A stretch of DNA of 64,000 nucleotides from Methylobacterium sp. BTF04 (lineage in GTDB: Bacteria > Pseudomonadota > Alphaproteobacteria > Rhizobiales > Beijerinckiaceae), in contig NZ_JAAHTB010000001.1 in assembly GCF_010692745.1 (NCBI RefSeq), positions 62,001 to 126,000 of the forward strand, given 5' to 3'. Within the stretch, counting starts at the first letter, position 1, and each line of letters starts with the position of its first letter. The translations under genes and the position numbers were made by a program. The notes below the pieces were generated by a model that was not told where the DNA came from, did not search any database, and worked only from the letters and a program-made list of their open reading frames with translations. Positions 17,386-26,563 of the stretch are shown here, one piece after another.

Positions 17386-18450
17386 CTAGAGAACCGCTTC
17401 CTGCGCCTGCTTGTAGGCCCGGCCGTGCTCGCAATAGCCCTCGACGATGCGGGTCATCATCGCGCGCTTGTCCGCGTCGAGGGGTCCGAGGGCCCGGGCG
17501 GGACGGCCGCCCCAGAGTGTCCCGCCTTCCAGCAATTGTCCCGGATCGGTGGTGGCGCCGGCCGCCAGCAGCACGTCGTCGGCGATCACGGTGCCGGGCG
17601 CCACGACGCAGCCGATGCCGATGAGGCTGCGCGCGCCGATGCGGCAATCGGCGAGCCGCACGTTGTGGCCGATGGTGGTGTCGCGCCCGATCACCACGCC
17701 CTCGGCCCGCGACCGGATCACGGTGTTGTCCTGGATGTTGGTGTCGGCGCCCACCACGATGGGACCGACCTCGGCGGTGAGGTGACACGAGAAGAACACG
17801 CTCGATCCCGCCCCCAGCGCGATCCGGCCGTGCAGCCGGGCTGTGCGGGCGACGAAGACGCTGTCGTCGACATCGGGCTCGTCGCCGGCGGCGGGCTGCG
17901 GCAGGTCGCCCGACGCCTCGCGCAGGCGTTCGGCCCGCTCCGCGATCTCCGGGCCGGTGATCGGACGCAAGGGCTTGGCCGGGCTGCCCGCATAGGCGAA
18001 GCCGGCGGCCAGATGCGCGCGCGGAAACACCGTGGCACCGGCTTCGATCAGCACGCCATCGTCGACGATGGCCCCGTCGAGGACCACCACGTCGTCCTCG
18101 ATCACCACGTCCGAGCCCACGGTGCAGGCATGGACGACGGCGTTGCGGCCCACCGTCACCCGGTCTCCGACGCGGGTGGGATGGGTGTCGGTGGCGATGT
18201 GGACCGTGGAGCGGTGACCGAGCCAGAAGCGCTCGCCGATGGTGACGATCTGCCCGTCGGCGCGAATCACGCTGTCGTCGCCGAGCCACGCCTGAGCGCC
18301 GAGAGTGGCGGTGCCGATCACCGTGCTGGCGCGCCCGCACCAGACCGGGCGGGCCGAAAACACCGGCAGGACGCCGTCATGGGGCAGGATCAGATCTGGT
18401 GTCACGAGACGAAAGTCCACAAGGCAGGTTTTCTGGCCACCCGGTGGCAT
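17386..18450 (-). CDS. Tandem gamma-carbonic-anhydrase-fold (left-handed beta-helix) protein
   Basis: 354 residues with two hexapeptide-repeat domains, about 25-165 and 190-330, joined by a helical, Pro-rich linker. Ordinary gamma-carbonic anhydrases and PaaY/CaiE proteins have one such domain of about 170-200 residues. In repeat 1 the zinc-ligand positions are His84, Arg102 (normally His) and His107. In repeat 2 they are Arg246, His262 and Ala267. Thus repeat 1 keeps the first and third ligands and repeat 2 keeps only the second. In the archaeal enzyme Cam, the first and third ligands come from one subunit and the second from its neighbour, so a mixed interface could still bind metal. The start (ATG 18450) is uncertain; GTG at 18420 is possible. 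It is divergent from moaE. Confidence 0.85.
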   Translation of the reverse strand: MPPGGQKTCLVDFRLVTPDLILPHDGVLPVFSARPVWCGRASTVIGTATLGAQAWLGDDSVIRADGQIVTIGERFWLGHRSTVHIATDTHPTRVGDRVTVGRNAVVHACTVGSDVVIEDDVVVLDGAIVDDGVLIEAGATVFPRAHLAAGFAYAGSPAKPLRPITGPEIAERAERLREASGDLPQPAAGDEPDVDDSVFVARTARLHGRIALGAGSSVFFSCHLTAEVGPIVVGADTNIQDNTVIRSRAEGVVIGRDTTIGHNVRLADCRIGARSLIGIGCVVAPGTVIADDVLLAAGATTDPGQLLEGGTLWGGRPARALGPLDADKRAMMTRIVEGYCEHGRAYKQAQEAVL

Positions 18451-18644
18451 CGCCGGGCTTTGGCGGGCATATAGCGCGCGACGCCCGAAGGTAAGACGAT
18501 CCCGGCGGGCGCTACGGCTTTTCGCAGCCTGGAATCGACGCGTCGACTTTGCAACGTCCCGGTCGCCGGCAACCACGACCACGGTCTGCTTGACCGGACC
18601 TGAGCCGGCGCCGGTTTCTCAGTACTGAAAGGTAGAGACGGCCC

Positions 18645-19100
18645 GTGACCGATGTCAGCATCCAGAGCGCGCCCTTCGACGTGGCGGACGCCATCGCGCG
18701 ACTGACCCGCGACCTCCAGGGCCGGGCCGGCGCCATCGTGACCTTCACCGGCCTGTGCCGCGACGAGGGCGGCCGCCTCACCGGGCTCGAACTCGAGCAT
18801 TATCCCGGCATGGCCGAGGAGGAGATCGGTCGCGTGGTGGCGACCGCGCGGGCACGCTGGCCGTTGCAGGGCGTGCGGGTGATCCACCGCCACGGCCTCG
18901 TGGCGCCGGGGGACGGGATCGTCCTCGTGGTGACGGCGTCGAGCCATCGGGTGGCGGCCTTCGAGGCGGCGAGCTTCCTGATGGACTACCTCAAGACCCA
19001 GGCCCCGTTCTGGAAGCGCGAGCATCTCGCCGACGGCACCATCGGCGGCTGGGTCGAGGCGACGCAGGGCGACGACGCGGCCGCCGCGCGGTGGATCTGA
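18645..19100 (+). CDS. moaE: Molybdopterin synthase catalytic subunit
   Basis: 151 residues, GTG start. MoaE with MoaD converts cyclic pyranopterin monophosphate to molybdopterin. GAIVTFTGLCRDEGG, LELEHYPGMAEEEI, the conserved VIHRHGLVAPGDGIVLVVTASSHR, and the active-site lysines in FLMDYLKTQAPFWKRE are all present. moaD is not adjacent. Molybdenum cofactor would serve the IorAB-type hydroxylase encoded at 54-57 kb, among others. Confidence 0.95.
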   Translation: MTDVSIQSAPFDVADAIARLTRDLQGRAGAIVTFTGLCRDEGGRLTGLELEHYPGMAEEEIGRVVATARARWPLQGVRVIHRHGLVAPGDGIVLVVTASSHRVAAFEAASFLMDYLKTQAPFWKREHLADGTIGGWVEATQGDDAAAARWI

Positions 19101-19197
19101 CGCGCGAAATCGGCCGCGCATGTCGGCCGCATCCACGCTAAAGCCGGTGCCACGGCCCGCGCCCGGTGGCGCCGCCGCTGGGAGCTCACAAGACTGC

Positions 19198-20358
19198 ATG
19201 CCGACCCCCTTCATGCCTTCCGAGTCCGCCGGGCCCCAACCCCGGACCTGGTCCCTCGCCGTCTCGGGAATCGCCGTCGTGGCGGTCGTCGCACTCATGG
19301 CCCTGGCCTGGATGGCGGCCTCGACGCTGCTTCTGATCTTCGCCGGCCTCCTCCTCGGCGTCTTCCTCGACGGGTTGACCCGACTGCTCGGCCAGGTGCT
19401 GCCGGGCAGCCGGGGTTTGCGGCTCAGCCTCGTCAGCCTCCTGCTCGCCGGCCTCAGCCTCTCCCTCATCGCCTTCGGAGGCGCGACGGTGGTCCAGCAG
19501 GGCCGCGACCTCGGACAGACCGTGACCTCCCAGGCCGGCTCGCTCCGCGACCGGCTGAAGGGTTACGGCATCGACATTCCGGCCTTCAATGCGCCTTCGC
19601 CGAAGGAGGAGGGCGCGCCCAAGCCCGAGGATGAAGCGGAGGCGGGCTCGCAGAAACCCGGCGGCTTTGCCGGTCTGGCCTCCGGCGCGATGAAGAGCCC
19701 CGGCTCGCTCCTGTCGGAGGCCGGCAGCGTCCTCGGTCCGGCGGCCTCGGTGGTGATCGGGCTATTCGGCGCGCTCGGCAACGTCCTCGTCATCGTCTTC
19801 CTCGGCCTCTCGGTGGCCGCCGATCCGGGCGCCTATCGCGACGGGGCCGTGCGGTTCGTGCCGCCCCGGCACCGGGAGCGGGCCACCGCCCTCCTCGACG
19901 GCATGGGCGAGACCCTGCGGCACTGGCTGTTCGGCCAGCTCATCACCATGACGGCGATCTTCGTCTGCACCTGGGCCGGGCTCGCCTTCCTGGGCATCGG
20001 CGGAGCGCTCATCCTCGGCCTGCAGGCGGGGCTGCTGGCCTTCATCCCGACGATCGGTCCGCTGATCGCCGGCGCCGTGATCATTCTCGCCGCCCTCGCC
20101 TCGGGCACCACGGCGCTGCTCGGGGCGATTGGCGTCTATCTGGTGGTCCAGTGCCTCGAGAGTTACGGCCTGACCCCGTTCATCCAGAAGCGGGCGCTCG
20201 ACATCCCGCCGGCGACGATCTTCGCCGGCCAGCTCGTGCTCGGCGTGCTGTTCGGCCTGTGGGGCATCGCCCTCGCCCTGCCGCTGATGGCGGTGATCAA
20301 GGTCCTGCTGGCGCAACTCTATATCGAGGACACCCTGCACGAAGACGCCGTCGCCTGA
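19198..20358 (+). CDS. AI-2E family transporter (PerM type)
   Basis: 386 residues, inner membrane. About eight hydrophobic segments: two at the N-terminus (SLAVSGIAVVAVVALMALAWMA and LLLIFAGLLLGVFLDGL), one after a short linker, and the C-terminal group starting at the FGQLITMTAIFVCTWAGLAFLGI region. A soluble Gly/Ser/Glu-rich loop (about 120-175) separates the halves. The C-terminal LVLGVLFGLWGIALALPLMAVIKV is the family hallmark. Members export small molecules or ions; the AI-2 label is historical. I chose the ATG at 19198 over an upstream frame extension lacking hydrophobic character. Confidence 0.88.
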   Translation: MPTPFMPSESAGPQPRTWSLAVSGIAVVAVVALMALAWMAASTLLLIFAGLLLGVFLDGLTRLLGQVLPGSRGLRLSLVSLLLAGLSLSLIAFGGATVVQQGRDLGQTVTSQAGSLRDRLKGYGIDIPAFNAPSPKEEGAPKPEDEAEAGSQKPGGFAGLASGAMKSPGSLLSEAGSVLGPAASVVIGLFGALGNVLVIVFLGLSVAADPGAYRDGAVRFVPPRHRERATALLDGMGETLRHWLFGQLITMTAIFVCTWAGLAFLGIGGALILGLQAGLLAFIPTIGPLIAGAVIILAALASGTTALLGAIGVYLVVQCLESYGLTPFIQKRALDIPPATIFAGQLVLGVLFGLWGIALALPLMAVIKVLLAQLYIEDTLHEDAVA

Positions 20359-20383
20359 TCCCGTATCCGCGGGTACAAAGCCG

Positions 20384-20423
20384 GCAATCCGATTTGTTTT
20401 CTCATGGAAATAAATCGGATTGC
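20384..20423. terminator. Bidirectional terminator hairpin between perM-type gene and xerD
   Basis: Perfect 12-bp inverted repeat (20384-20395 with 20412-20423) around a 16-base AT-rich loop. It lies between the convergent transporter stop and the xerD stop, one base short of the latter. The arm is less GC-rich than the surrounding genes. Confidence 0.75.
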
Positions 20424-20424
20424 G

Positions 20425-21363
20425 TCACTCGTCGGCGAGCGGGTGGAGGTCGCGGACCATGCTCTTGAGGCGTTCGTCGAGGACGTGGGTGTAGATCTGC
20501 GTCGTCGCGATGTCGGCATGTCCGAGGAGCTCCTGCACGATCCGCAGATCCGCCCCGTTCTGCAGGAGATGGCTGGCGAAGGCGTGGCGCAGCACGTGCG
20601 GGCTGACCCGGTCGGGGCGCAAACCGGCGGCGGCGGCGGCGAGCTTGAGATCGCGACCGAAGGCCTGTCGGGTCAGGTGCCCGCTCTCGCTGTCGGCAGG
20701 AAACAGCCACGGACCGTCGATCGACAGGGTGGCGAGGTGGTCGCGCATGGCCTCCCGCGCCACCTCGGTGAGCGGCACCAGCCGCTCGCGCCCACCCTTG
20801 CCCTTCACCACGAGGTAGCGCTCCTTGGTGGAGGCGGCACTGCGCGGCAGGGCGATGAGCTCGGAGACGCGCAGGCCCGTGGCGTAGAGCAACTCGATCA
20901 GGCAGAGCATGCGCTTGGCCCGCGGCGCGGCACCGGCCTTTGTCGTCACCTGGGCGCGCGCCACCGTGAGCAGCCGGTCCACCTCCGCCACCGAGAGCAC
21001 CTTCGGCAGTGCCTGGGCACGGCGCGGCCCCGCCACGGGCGCACTCGGATCGTCGTCCGCGAACCCTTCCGCGTAGAGAAACCGGTGGAACCCCCGGATA
21101 CAGGACAGGCGACGGGCCGCCGAGGCGGCCGAGAGCCCGCGCGTCTCGAGACCCGCCATGTAGGCGCGTAAGGGGGCGGCTTCGATCGTCACCGGGTCGA
21201 GCCCCTCGCCGGCCAGGACGCCGAGATAATCGTCGAGATCCCGCCGATAGGCGGCCAGGGTGTTGGCCGCAGCGCCCCGCTCGGCGGCGAGCATGTCGAG
21301 ATAGTCCCGGATCAGGTGCCCGTTCGGCTTGTCCGGTGCCTGTGTCTCCGGTGCCTGTGTCAC
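20425..21363 (-). CDS. xerD: Tyrosine recombinase XerD
   Basis: 312 residues. Site-specific recombinase that resolves chromosome dimers at dif together with XerC. The N-terminal SAM-like domain is at about 18-105. The catalytic set is complete: Arg in ATGLRVSEL, Lys in GKGGRERLVPL, His and Arg in HVLRHAFASHLL, His in ELLGHADIATTQ and Tyr in IYTHV. The start codon overlaps the stop of a small membrane-protein gene by 4 bases, so both are probably on one message. Confidence 0.94.
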   Translation of the reverse strand: MTQAPETQAPDKPNGHLIRDYLDMLAAERGAAANTLAAYRRDLDDYLGVLAGEGLDPVTIEAAPLRAYMAGLETRGLSAASAARRLSCIRGFHRFLYAEGFADDDPSAPVAGPRRAQALPKVLSVAEVDRLLTVARAQVTTKAGAAPRAKRMLCLIELLYATGLRVSELIALPRSAASTKERYLVVKGKGGRERLVPLTEVAREAMRDHLATLSIDGPWLFPADSESGHLTRQAFGRDLKLAAAAAGLRPDRVSPHVLRHAFASHLLQNGADLRIVQELLGHADIATTQIYTHVLDERLKSMVRDLHPLADE

Positions 21364-21515
21364 CGGCCGGGTGGAGGCTGCAGCTTCGAGGCCGGAATCG
21401 TCACGCTCATCTCACGCGGGGTCGGCACCACGAGCGTCGCCAGCGCGAACAGGCCCGCGAAGGCGAGGCCGCCGAGGATGGCGAGGGTAGCGATGAAGCG
21501 GAACAGGGTCGGCAC
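21360..21515 (-). CDS. Small single-pass membrane protein upstream of xerD
   Basis: 51 residues from a GTG at 21515 (next PTLFRFIATLAILGGLAFAGLFALATLV). One transmembrane helix occupies about residues 5-30, then a short Pro-rich tail (PTPREMSVTIPASKLQPPPGR) facing the periplasm. It overlaps the xerD start by 4 bases, which supports translation. Small proteins of this shape between aroK and xerD are common in related bacteria, but no function is known to me. Confidence 0.6.
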   Translation of the reverse strand: MPTLFRFIATLAILGGLAFAGLFALATLVVPTPREMSVTIPASKLQPPPGR

Positions 21516-21725
21516 TCGGTCGAACCTCGATCGTGCGGCGAAGGGGAATTGGGATGTATGCCCAAGGACAGGCCAGCCTGCCTCGTACGCCGTGCCCGAG
21601 GTTGCATCATGCACACGCCGCGAAGGCAATGACTTCGGAGCCACAGCGTGCGCCGCAATACCACGGCGGCTTCGCCCACACCGGAAAACGCGCTAAGACC
21701 ACAGGACGATGCGAAGATATCCGTG

Positions 21726-22370
21726 ATGACCGAGACCACGCCTCCGGGCGACAGGCTTCCGGGCGACGTGCCCCTCGGCGAGCCTGTCGGCGAGCCGACC
21801 GAAGTTCGCCTGCGCCGCGCGCTGGGCGACCGGTCCATCGTGCTCGTCGGTCTCATGGGGGCGGGCAAGAGCACGGTGGGCCGGCGGCTGGCCTCGCGCC
21901 TCGGGCTGATGTTCAAGGATGCCGACCTCGAGATCGAGACCGCGGCCAAGCTCACCATCCCGGACATCTTCGCCATCTACGGCGAGCCGAGCTTTCGGGA
22001 TGTCGAGGAGCGGGTGATCGCCCGTGTCCTGCGCGAAGGTCCGCTGGTGCTCGCCACCGGCGGCGGCGCCTTCATGCGCCAGTCAACGCGGGAGGGCGTC
22101 GCGCAGGCCGGCGTCTCGGTCTGGCTCAAGGCCGAACTCGACGTGCTGATGCGGCGCGTGCGCAAGCGCGGTGGCCGCCCGCTCCTGCAGACCGAGGACC
22201 CGGAGGAGACGCTGCGCCAGCTGATGGAGGTGCGCCACCCGGTCTATGCCACCGCCGAGGTGGTGGTGTACTCGCGCGACGTCGCCCATGACCGCGTCGT
22301 GCAGGACGTGATGGAAGCCCTCGACGCCCATCTCAACGGGCCCAATCATCAAGGCATCGCCGCACAGTGA
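21726..22370 (+). CDS. aroK: Shikimate kinase
   Basis: 214 residues from the ATG at 21726 (an upstream GTG at 21648 is in frame). Phosphorylates shikimate in the aromatic amino-acid pathway. The P-loop is GLMGAGKSTVGRRLA, the shikimate-binding FKDADLEIE follows, and the lid region is RGGRPLLQ; LATGGGAFM is the conserved GGG site. The first 30 or so residues are a disordered extension rich in Pro and Gly. It overlaps aroB by 4 bases (GTGA), showing a coupled aroK-aroB operon. Confidence 0.95.
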   Translation: MTETTPPGDRLPGDVPLGEPVGEPTEVRLRRALGDRSIVLVGLMGAGKSTVGRRLASRLGLMFKDADLEIETAAKLTIPDIFAIYGEPSFRDVEERVIARVLREGPLVLATGGGAFMRQSTREGVAQAGVSVWLKAELDVLMRRVRKRGGRPLLQTEDPEETLRQLMEVRHPVYATAEVVVYSRDVAHDRVVQDVMEALDAHLNGPNHQGIAAQ

Positions 22371-23485
22371 CCGACCCTCTGACGGTGGACGTTCCCCTCG
22401 ACCAGGGCCGCGCCTACGACATCCTGATCGGCCGCGGTCTCCTCGACGCGGCCGGGGCGCGGGTGGCGGCGCTCGGCGCCAAGGCCGCCGTGATCGTCAC
22501 CGACGCCAACGTCGCCGCCCTCTATGCCGAGCGTCTGCAGAGCAGCCTGGAGGCGGCGGGCCTGCGCTCGGGCCTCGTGGTGGTGGCACCGGGCGAGGCC
22601 TCGAAATGCTACGCCACCTACGCGCAGGTCTGCGACGGCCTTCTCGCCCACAAAGTGGAGCGCAACGATCTCGTGGTGGCGCTCGGCGGCGGTGTCGTCG
22701 GCGATCTCGCGGGCTTCGCCGCCGCTACGCTCCGGCGCGGCGTCCGCTTCGTGCAGGCACCGACCTCCCTGCTCGCGCAGGTCGATTCCTCGGTGGGCGG
22801 CAAGACCGGCATCAATTCCCCGCTCGGCAAGAACCTGATCGGCGCCTTCCACCAGCCGCGCCTGGTGCTGGCCGACACCGCAACCCTCGACACCCTGTCG
22901 GAGCGCGAGATGCGCGCCGGCTACGCCGAAGTCGCCAAGTACGGCCTCATTGCGGATGCCGGCTTCTTCGACTGGTGCGAAGCCAACTGGGGCGGCATCT
23001 TCTCCGGCGGCCCGCAGCGCGAGGAGGCGGTGGCGATCTGCTGCCGCGCCAAGGCGGGCGTGGTGGTGCGCGACGAGCGCGAGGACGGCGAGCGCGCCCT
23101 GCTCAACCTCGGCCACACCTTCGGCCACGCTTTGGAGCGGCTGACGTTTTATGAATCCGACCGTCTCGTCCACGGCGAGGGCGTCGCGATCGGGTTGGCG
23201 CTGGCGTTCCGGTTCTCGGCCCGCCTCGGTCTGTGCCCGGGCCAGGATGCGGGGCGCGTCGCCAACCACCTCGCCCTCGCCGGCCTGCCGACGACGCTCC
23301 AGGCGGTTCCGGGGGGCTGCGGCGATGCCGACGCCCTGTTGGACGCCATGGCTCAGGACAAGAAGGTCCGCGACGGCGCGCTGACCTTCATCCTCGCCCG
23401 CGGCATCGGCCGAAGCTTCATCGCCCCCGGCATCGACGCGTCGGAGGTTCGCGCCTTCCTCACCGACGAATTGAGCGCCGGTTGA
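22367..23485 (+). CDS. aroB: 3-dehydroquinate synthase
   Basis: 372 residues, GTG start inside the aroK stop. Converts DAHP to 3-dehydroquinate using NAD+ and a divalent metal. ALGGGVVGDLAGFAAATLRRGVRFVQAPTSLLAQVDSSVGGKTGIN is the hallmark block; metal-ligand histidines occur in LGHTFGHALE and the downstream RLVHGEGVAIG. Full length, no oddities. Followed 64 bases later by a hybrid kinase gene on the same strand. Confidence 0.96.
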   Translation: MTDPLTVDVPLDQGRAYDILIGRGLLDAAGARVAALGAKAAVIVTDANVAALYAERLQSSLEAAGLRSGLVVVAPGEASKCYATYAQVCDGLLAHKVERNDLVVALGGGVVGDLAGFAAATLRRGVRFVQAPTSLLAQVDSSVGGKTGINSPLGKNLIGAFHQPRLVLADTATLDTLSEREMRAGYAEVAKYGLIADAGFFDWCEANWGGIFSGGPQREEAVAICCRAKAGVVVRDEREDGERALLNLGHTFGHALERLTFYESDRLVHGEGVAIGLALAFRFSARLGLCPGQDAGRVANHLALAGLPTTLQAVPGGCGDADALLDAMAQDKKVRDGALTFILARGIGRSFIAPGIDASEVRAFLTDELSAG

Positions 23486-23549
23486 GCATGCGGCCCGCGC
23501 CCCGATCCGCCATCCCGCCCCATCTCGCCCAGGTCGGCGGGAGGTGCGC

Positions 23550-26462
23550 GTGAGCGACCGGCAGGATACGGACGGGCAAGACAACAACCGGCAAGATACC
23601 GACCAAGACGAGATCGCCCGTCTCCGGCACCGGGTCCGCGAACTGGAAACACAGGTCGAGCGGCTGAGCGACACGCCGTCGGGACGCAGCGAGCAGGAGT
23701 TGCGCCTCATCACCGATGCGCTGCCGGTCCTCGTGGCCTCTGTCGATCGGGACTACGTCTACCGCTTCAACAATCGCTATTACGAAAACTGGTTTGGGCG
23801 CCCCGTCGAGGGCATGGTCGGCGTCCATGTGCGCGACGTGCTCGGTGACGCCGTCTTCGCCGAGCGCCGCCCGTTGATGGACCGGGCGCTGGCCGGCGAG
23901 CACGTCGCCGTCGACGGCGTTCTGCCGGATGCCGCCGGCCGCAACCGGGCCTGCGCCATCGAATACATTCCGCGCCGGAGCGATTCGGGTGCGGTCGACG
24001 GCTTCTTCGTCCTCGTGGTCGACACCGACGAGCGCAATGCGGCCGATGCGCGACGCCTCGCCATCGCCGATCTCGGCGACCGCCTGCGCGACCTCGACGA
24101 CACCGCGCAGATGGCCTTCGCCGCCGCCGAGATCCTGGGGCAGACCCTCGGGGTGAGCCGGGCCGGCTATGGCACCATCGACCCGGCCACCGAGACCATC
24201 ACGATCGAGCGCGACTGGAACGCGCCGGGCATCGTGAGCCTGGCCGGAACCCTGCATTTTCGCGATTACGGCTCGTATATCGAGGATCTCAAGCGCGGCG
24301 AGACGGTCATCTGTGCCGATGCCGAAACCGATCCGCGCACCGCCGCGACGGCTGGCGCGCTCAAGGCGATCTCGGCCCACTCCTTCGTCAACATGCCGCT
24401 GACCGAGCATGGCGGCTTCGTCGCCCTGCTCTACCTCAACCATGCCACCGCACGGGCGTGGTCGCGGGAGGAACTCGCCTTCATCCGCAACGTCGCCGAG
24501 CGCGTGCGCGCCGCCACCGAGCGGGCGCGGGCCGAGGCCGCGCGCCGGGCGAGCGAGGCGCAGTTCCGCGCCTTCGCCGAGGCCATGCCCAACCATGTCT
24601 GGGCGGCCTCGGCCGGCGGCCACCTCGATTGGTTCAACGCGCAGGTCTACGCCTATAGCGGTGCCGAACCCGGCGACCTCGATGGCTCGGCGTGGGGCAC
24701 CCTGATCCACCCGGACGACGTCGCCGGCGTGATCCGGACCTGGGGGCAGGCGCTGGCTTCGGGGGAGCGCTACGAGGCGGAGTTCCGCATCCGGCGCGCG
24801 GACGGGGCGTATCGCTGGTTCCTGGTCCGGGCCGAGCCGATCCGCGCCGCCGGCGGCGCCATCATCCGCTGGGTCGGCACCAACACCGACATCGACGACC
24901 GGCGGTCGGCGGCGGCCGAACTCTCCCGCCTCAATGCCGCGCTGGAGCGGCAGATCGAGAGCCGCACGCGCGAGCGCGACCGCATCTGGGAGACCACCAC
25001 CGACCTGATGGGCACCGCCGGGCTCGACGGCTACCTGAAGGCGGTGAACCCGGCCTGGAGCCGGACGCTGGGCTGGTCGGAGGCCGAACTGCTCGCCGCG
25101 CCCTTCGTCACGCTGATCGACCCCGCCGACCATGCCGAGACCGCGGACGTGATCCGGCGCCTGGCCGCGGGCGAAACGGTGACGGGCTTCACCGACCGGA
25201 TCGCGCGCAAGGACGGCGCGCAGCGGGTGGTGATGTGGACCGCCGCCCCGGAGGGCGAGATCTTCTACATCGTCGGCCGCGACGTCACCGAGCAGCACCA
25301 CACCGAGGAGGCCCTGCGCCAGGCGCAGAAGATGGAGGCGGTGGGCCAGCTCACCGGCGGCCTCGCGCACGACTTCAACAACCTGCTCACCGGCATCTCC
25401 GGCAGCCTCGAATTGCTGCAGACCCGGATGAGCCAGGGGCGGATGACCGATCTCGATCGCTACATCAACGCGGCGCAGGGTGCCTCCCGGCGGGCCGCCG
25501 CCCTCACGCACCGACTGCTCGCCTTCTCGCGCCGGCAGACGCTGGCGCCGAAGCCCACCGGCATCAATGCCCTTGTCTCCGGCATGGAGGACCTGATCCG
25601 CCGCACCGTCGGCCCCGGCGTGACCATCGAGGTGGTGGGCGCCGCCGGCCTGTGGGCGGCGCTGGTCGACCCCAACCAGCTCGAGAACGCGTTGCTGAAC
25701 CTCTGCATCAACGCCCGCGACGCCATGCCGAGGGGCGGGCGCATCACCATCGAGACCGCCAACAAATGGCTCGACGAACGGGGCGCCCGCGAGCGCGACC
25801 TCGTGCCGGGGCAGTATCTCTCGCTGTGCGTGACCGATACCGGCGAGGGCATGACCACGGAGGTGAAGGCGCGCGCCTTCGATCCGTTCTTCACCACGAA
25901 GCCGATCGGCGAAGGGACCGGGCTCGGCCTCTCGATGATCTACGGCTTTGCCCGGCAATCGGGAGGGCAGGTCCGGATCTATTCGGAAATCGGCCAGGGC
26001 ACGACCATGTGCCTCTATCTGCCGCGCCATTACGGCCCGGCGGCGGACGAGGAGGCGATCGCCGATCTCGGCGCCGCGCCCCGCGCCGAGCAGGGCCAGA
26101 CCGTCCTGATCGTCGACGACGAGCCCACCGTGCGCATGCTGGTCGCCGAGGTGCTGGAGGATCTCGGCTACACCGCCATCGAGGCGGCCGATGGCGCGGC
26201 CGGCCTCAAGGTCCTGCAATCGGACGTGCGCCTCGATCTCCTCGTCAGCGACGTCGGCCTGCCGGGCGGCATGAACGGGCGCCAGATGGCCGATGCCGGA
26301 CGCTTGGTGCGGCCCGACCTGAAGGTGCTGTTCATCACCGGCTACGCGGAGAACGCCGTGCTCGGCAACGGCTATCTCGACCCCGGAATGCAGGTGCTGA
26401 CCAAGCCGTTCGTGATGGAGGTGCTGGCCGCGCGCATCAAGGATCTCATCCGGGGAACCTGA
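23550..26462 (+). CDS. Hybrid sensor histidine kinase (PAS-GAF-PAS-PAS-HisKA-HATPase-REC)
   Basis: 970 residues from the GTG at 23550, chosen for the GGGAGG 5 bases upstream. No membrane helix, so a cytoplasmic sensor. A short coiled coil (about 15-40) is followed by PAS (45-150), GAF (165-320, with a typical linker helix), PAS (335-450, IRWVGTNTDIDDR), PAS (480-590, IVGRDVTEQHHTEEALRQ), HisKA with His607 in GGLAHDFNNLL, HATPase (NALLNLCINARDAM, then DTGEGM and GTGLGLSMIYGF) and a receiver with Asp901 in LLVSDVGLPGG. A complete phosphorelay core without an adjacent output gene. The signal is unknown; the GAF domain lacks an obvious bilin Cys motif. Confidence 0.92.
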   Translation: MSDRQDTDGQDNNRQDTDQDEIARLRHRVRELETQVERLSDTPSGRSEQELRLITDALPVLVASVDRDYVYRFNNRYYENWFGRPVEGMVGVHVRDVLGDAVFAERRPLMDRALAGEHVAVDGVLPDAAGRNRACAIEYIPRRSDSGAVDGFFVLVVDTDERNAADARRLAIADLGDRLRDLDDTAQMAFAAAEILGQTLGVSRAGYGTIDPATETITIERDWNAPGIVSLAGTLHFRDYGSYIEDLKRGETVICADAETDPRTAATAGALKAISAHSFVNMPLTEHGGFVALLYLNHATARAWSREELAFIRNVAERVRAATERARAEAARRASEAQFRAFAEAMPNHVWAASAGGHLDWFNAQVYAYSGAEPGDLDGSAWGTLIHPDDVAGVIRTWGQALASGERYEAEFRIRRADGAYRWFLVRAEPIRAAGGAIIRWVGTNTDIDDRRSAAAELSRLNAALERQIESRTRERDRIWETTTDLMGTAGLDGYLKAVNPAWSRTLGWSEAELLAAPFVTLIDPADHAETADVIRRLAAGETVTGFTDRIARKDGAQRVVMWTAAPEGEIFYIVGRDVTEQHHTEEALRQAQKMEAVGQLTGGLAHDFNNLLTGISGSLELLQTRMSQGRMTDLDRYINAAQGASRRAAALTHRLLAFSRRQTLAPKPTGINALVSGMEDLIRRTVGPGVTIEVVGAAGLWAALVDPNQLENALLNLCINARDAMPRGGRITIETANKWLDERGARERDLVPGQYLSLCVTDTGEGMTTEVKARAFDPFFTTKPIGEGTGLGLSMIYGFARQSGGQVRIYSEIGQGTTMCLYLPRHYGPAADEEAIADLGAAPRAEQGQTVLIVDDEPTVRMLVAEVLEDLGYTAIEAADGAAGLKVLQSDVRLDLLVSDVGLPGGMNGRQMADAGRLVRPDLKVLFITGYAENAVLGNGYLDPGMQVLTKPFVMEVLAARIKDLIRGT

Positions 26463-26563
26463 TCGCGCGCGCTTGAACCCGGCGGGAGCGGCTGTGTTAG
26501 GACAGGCGCCGATGCGGCCGGCCCCGACGCCGCCGCGCGCGACCTCTTCCGGCACCGGCTCTC

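Noticed and set aside
23460-26555. A 1031-codon minus-strand open frame opposite the hybrid kinase
   Set aside because: Composition is that of a GC-rich shadow; the plus strand has a complete, motif-rich kinase.
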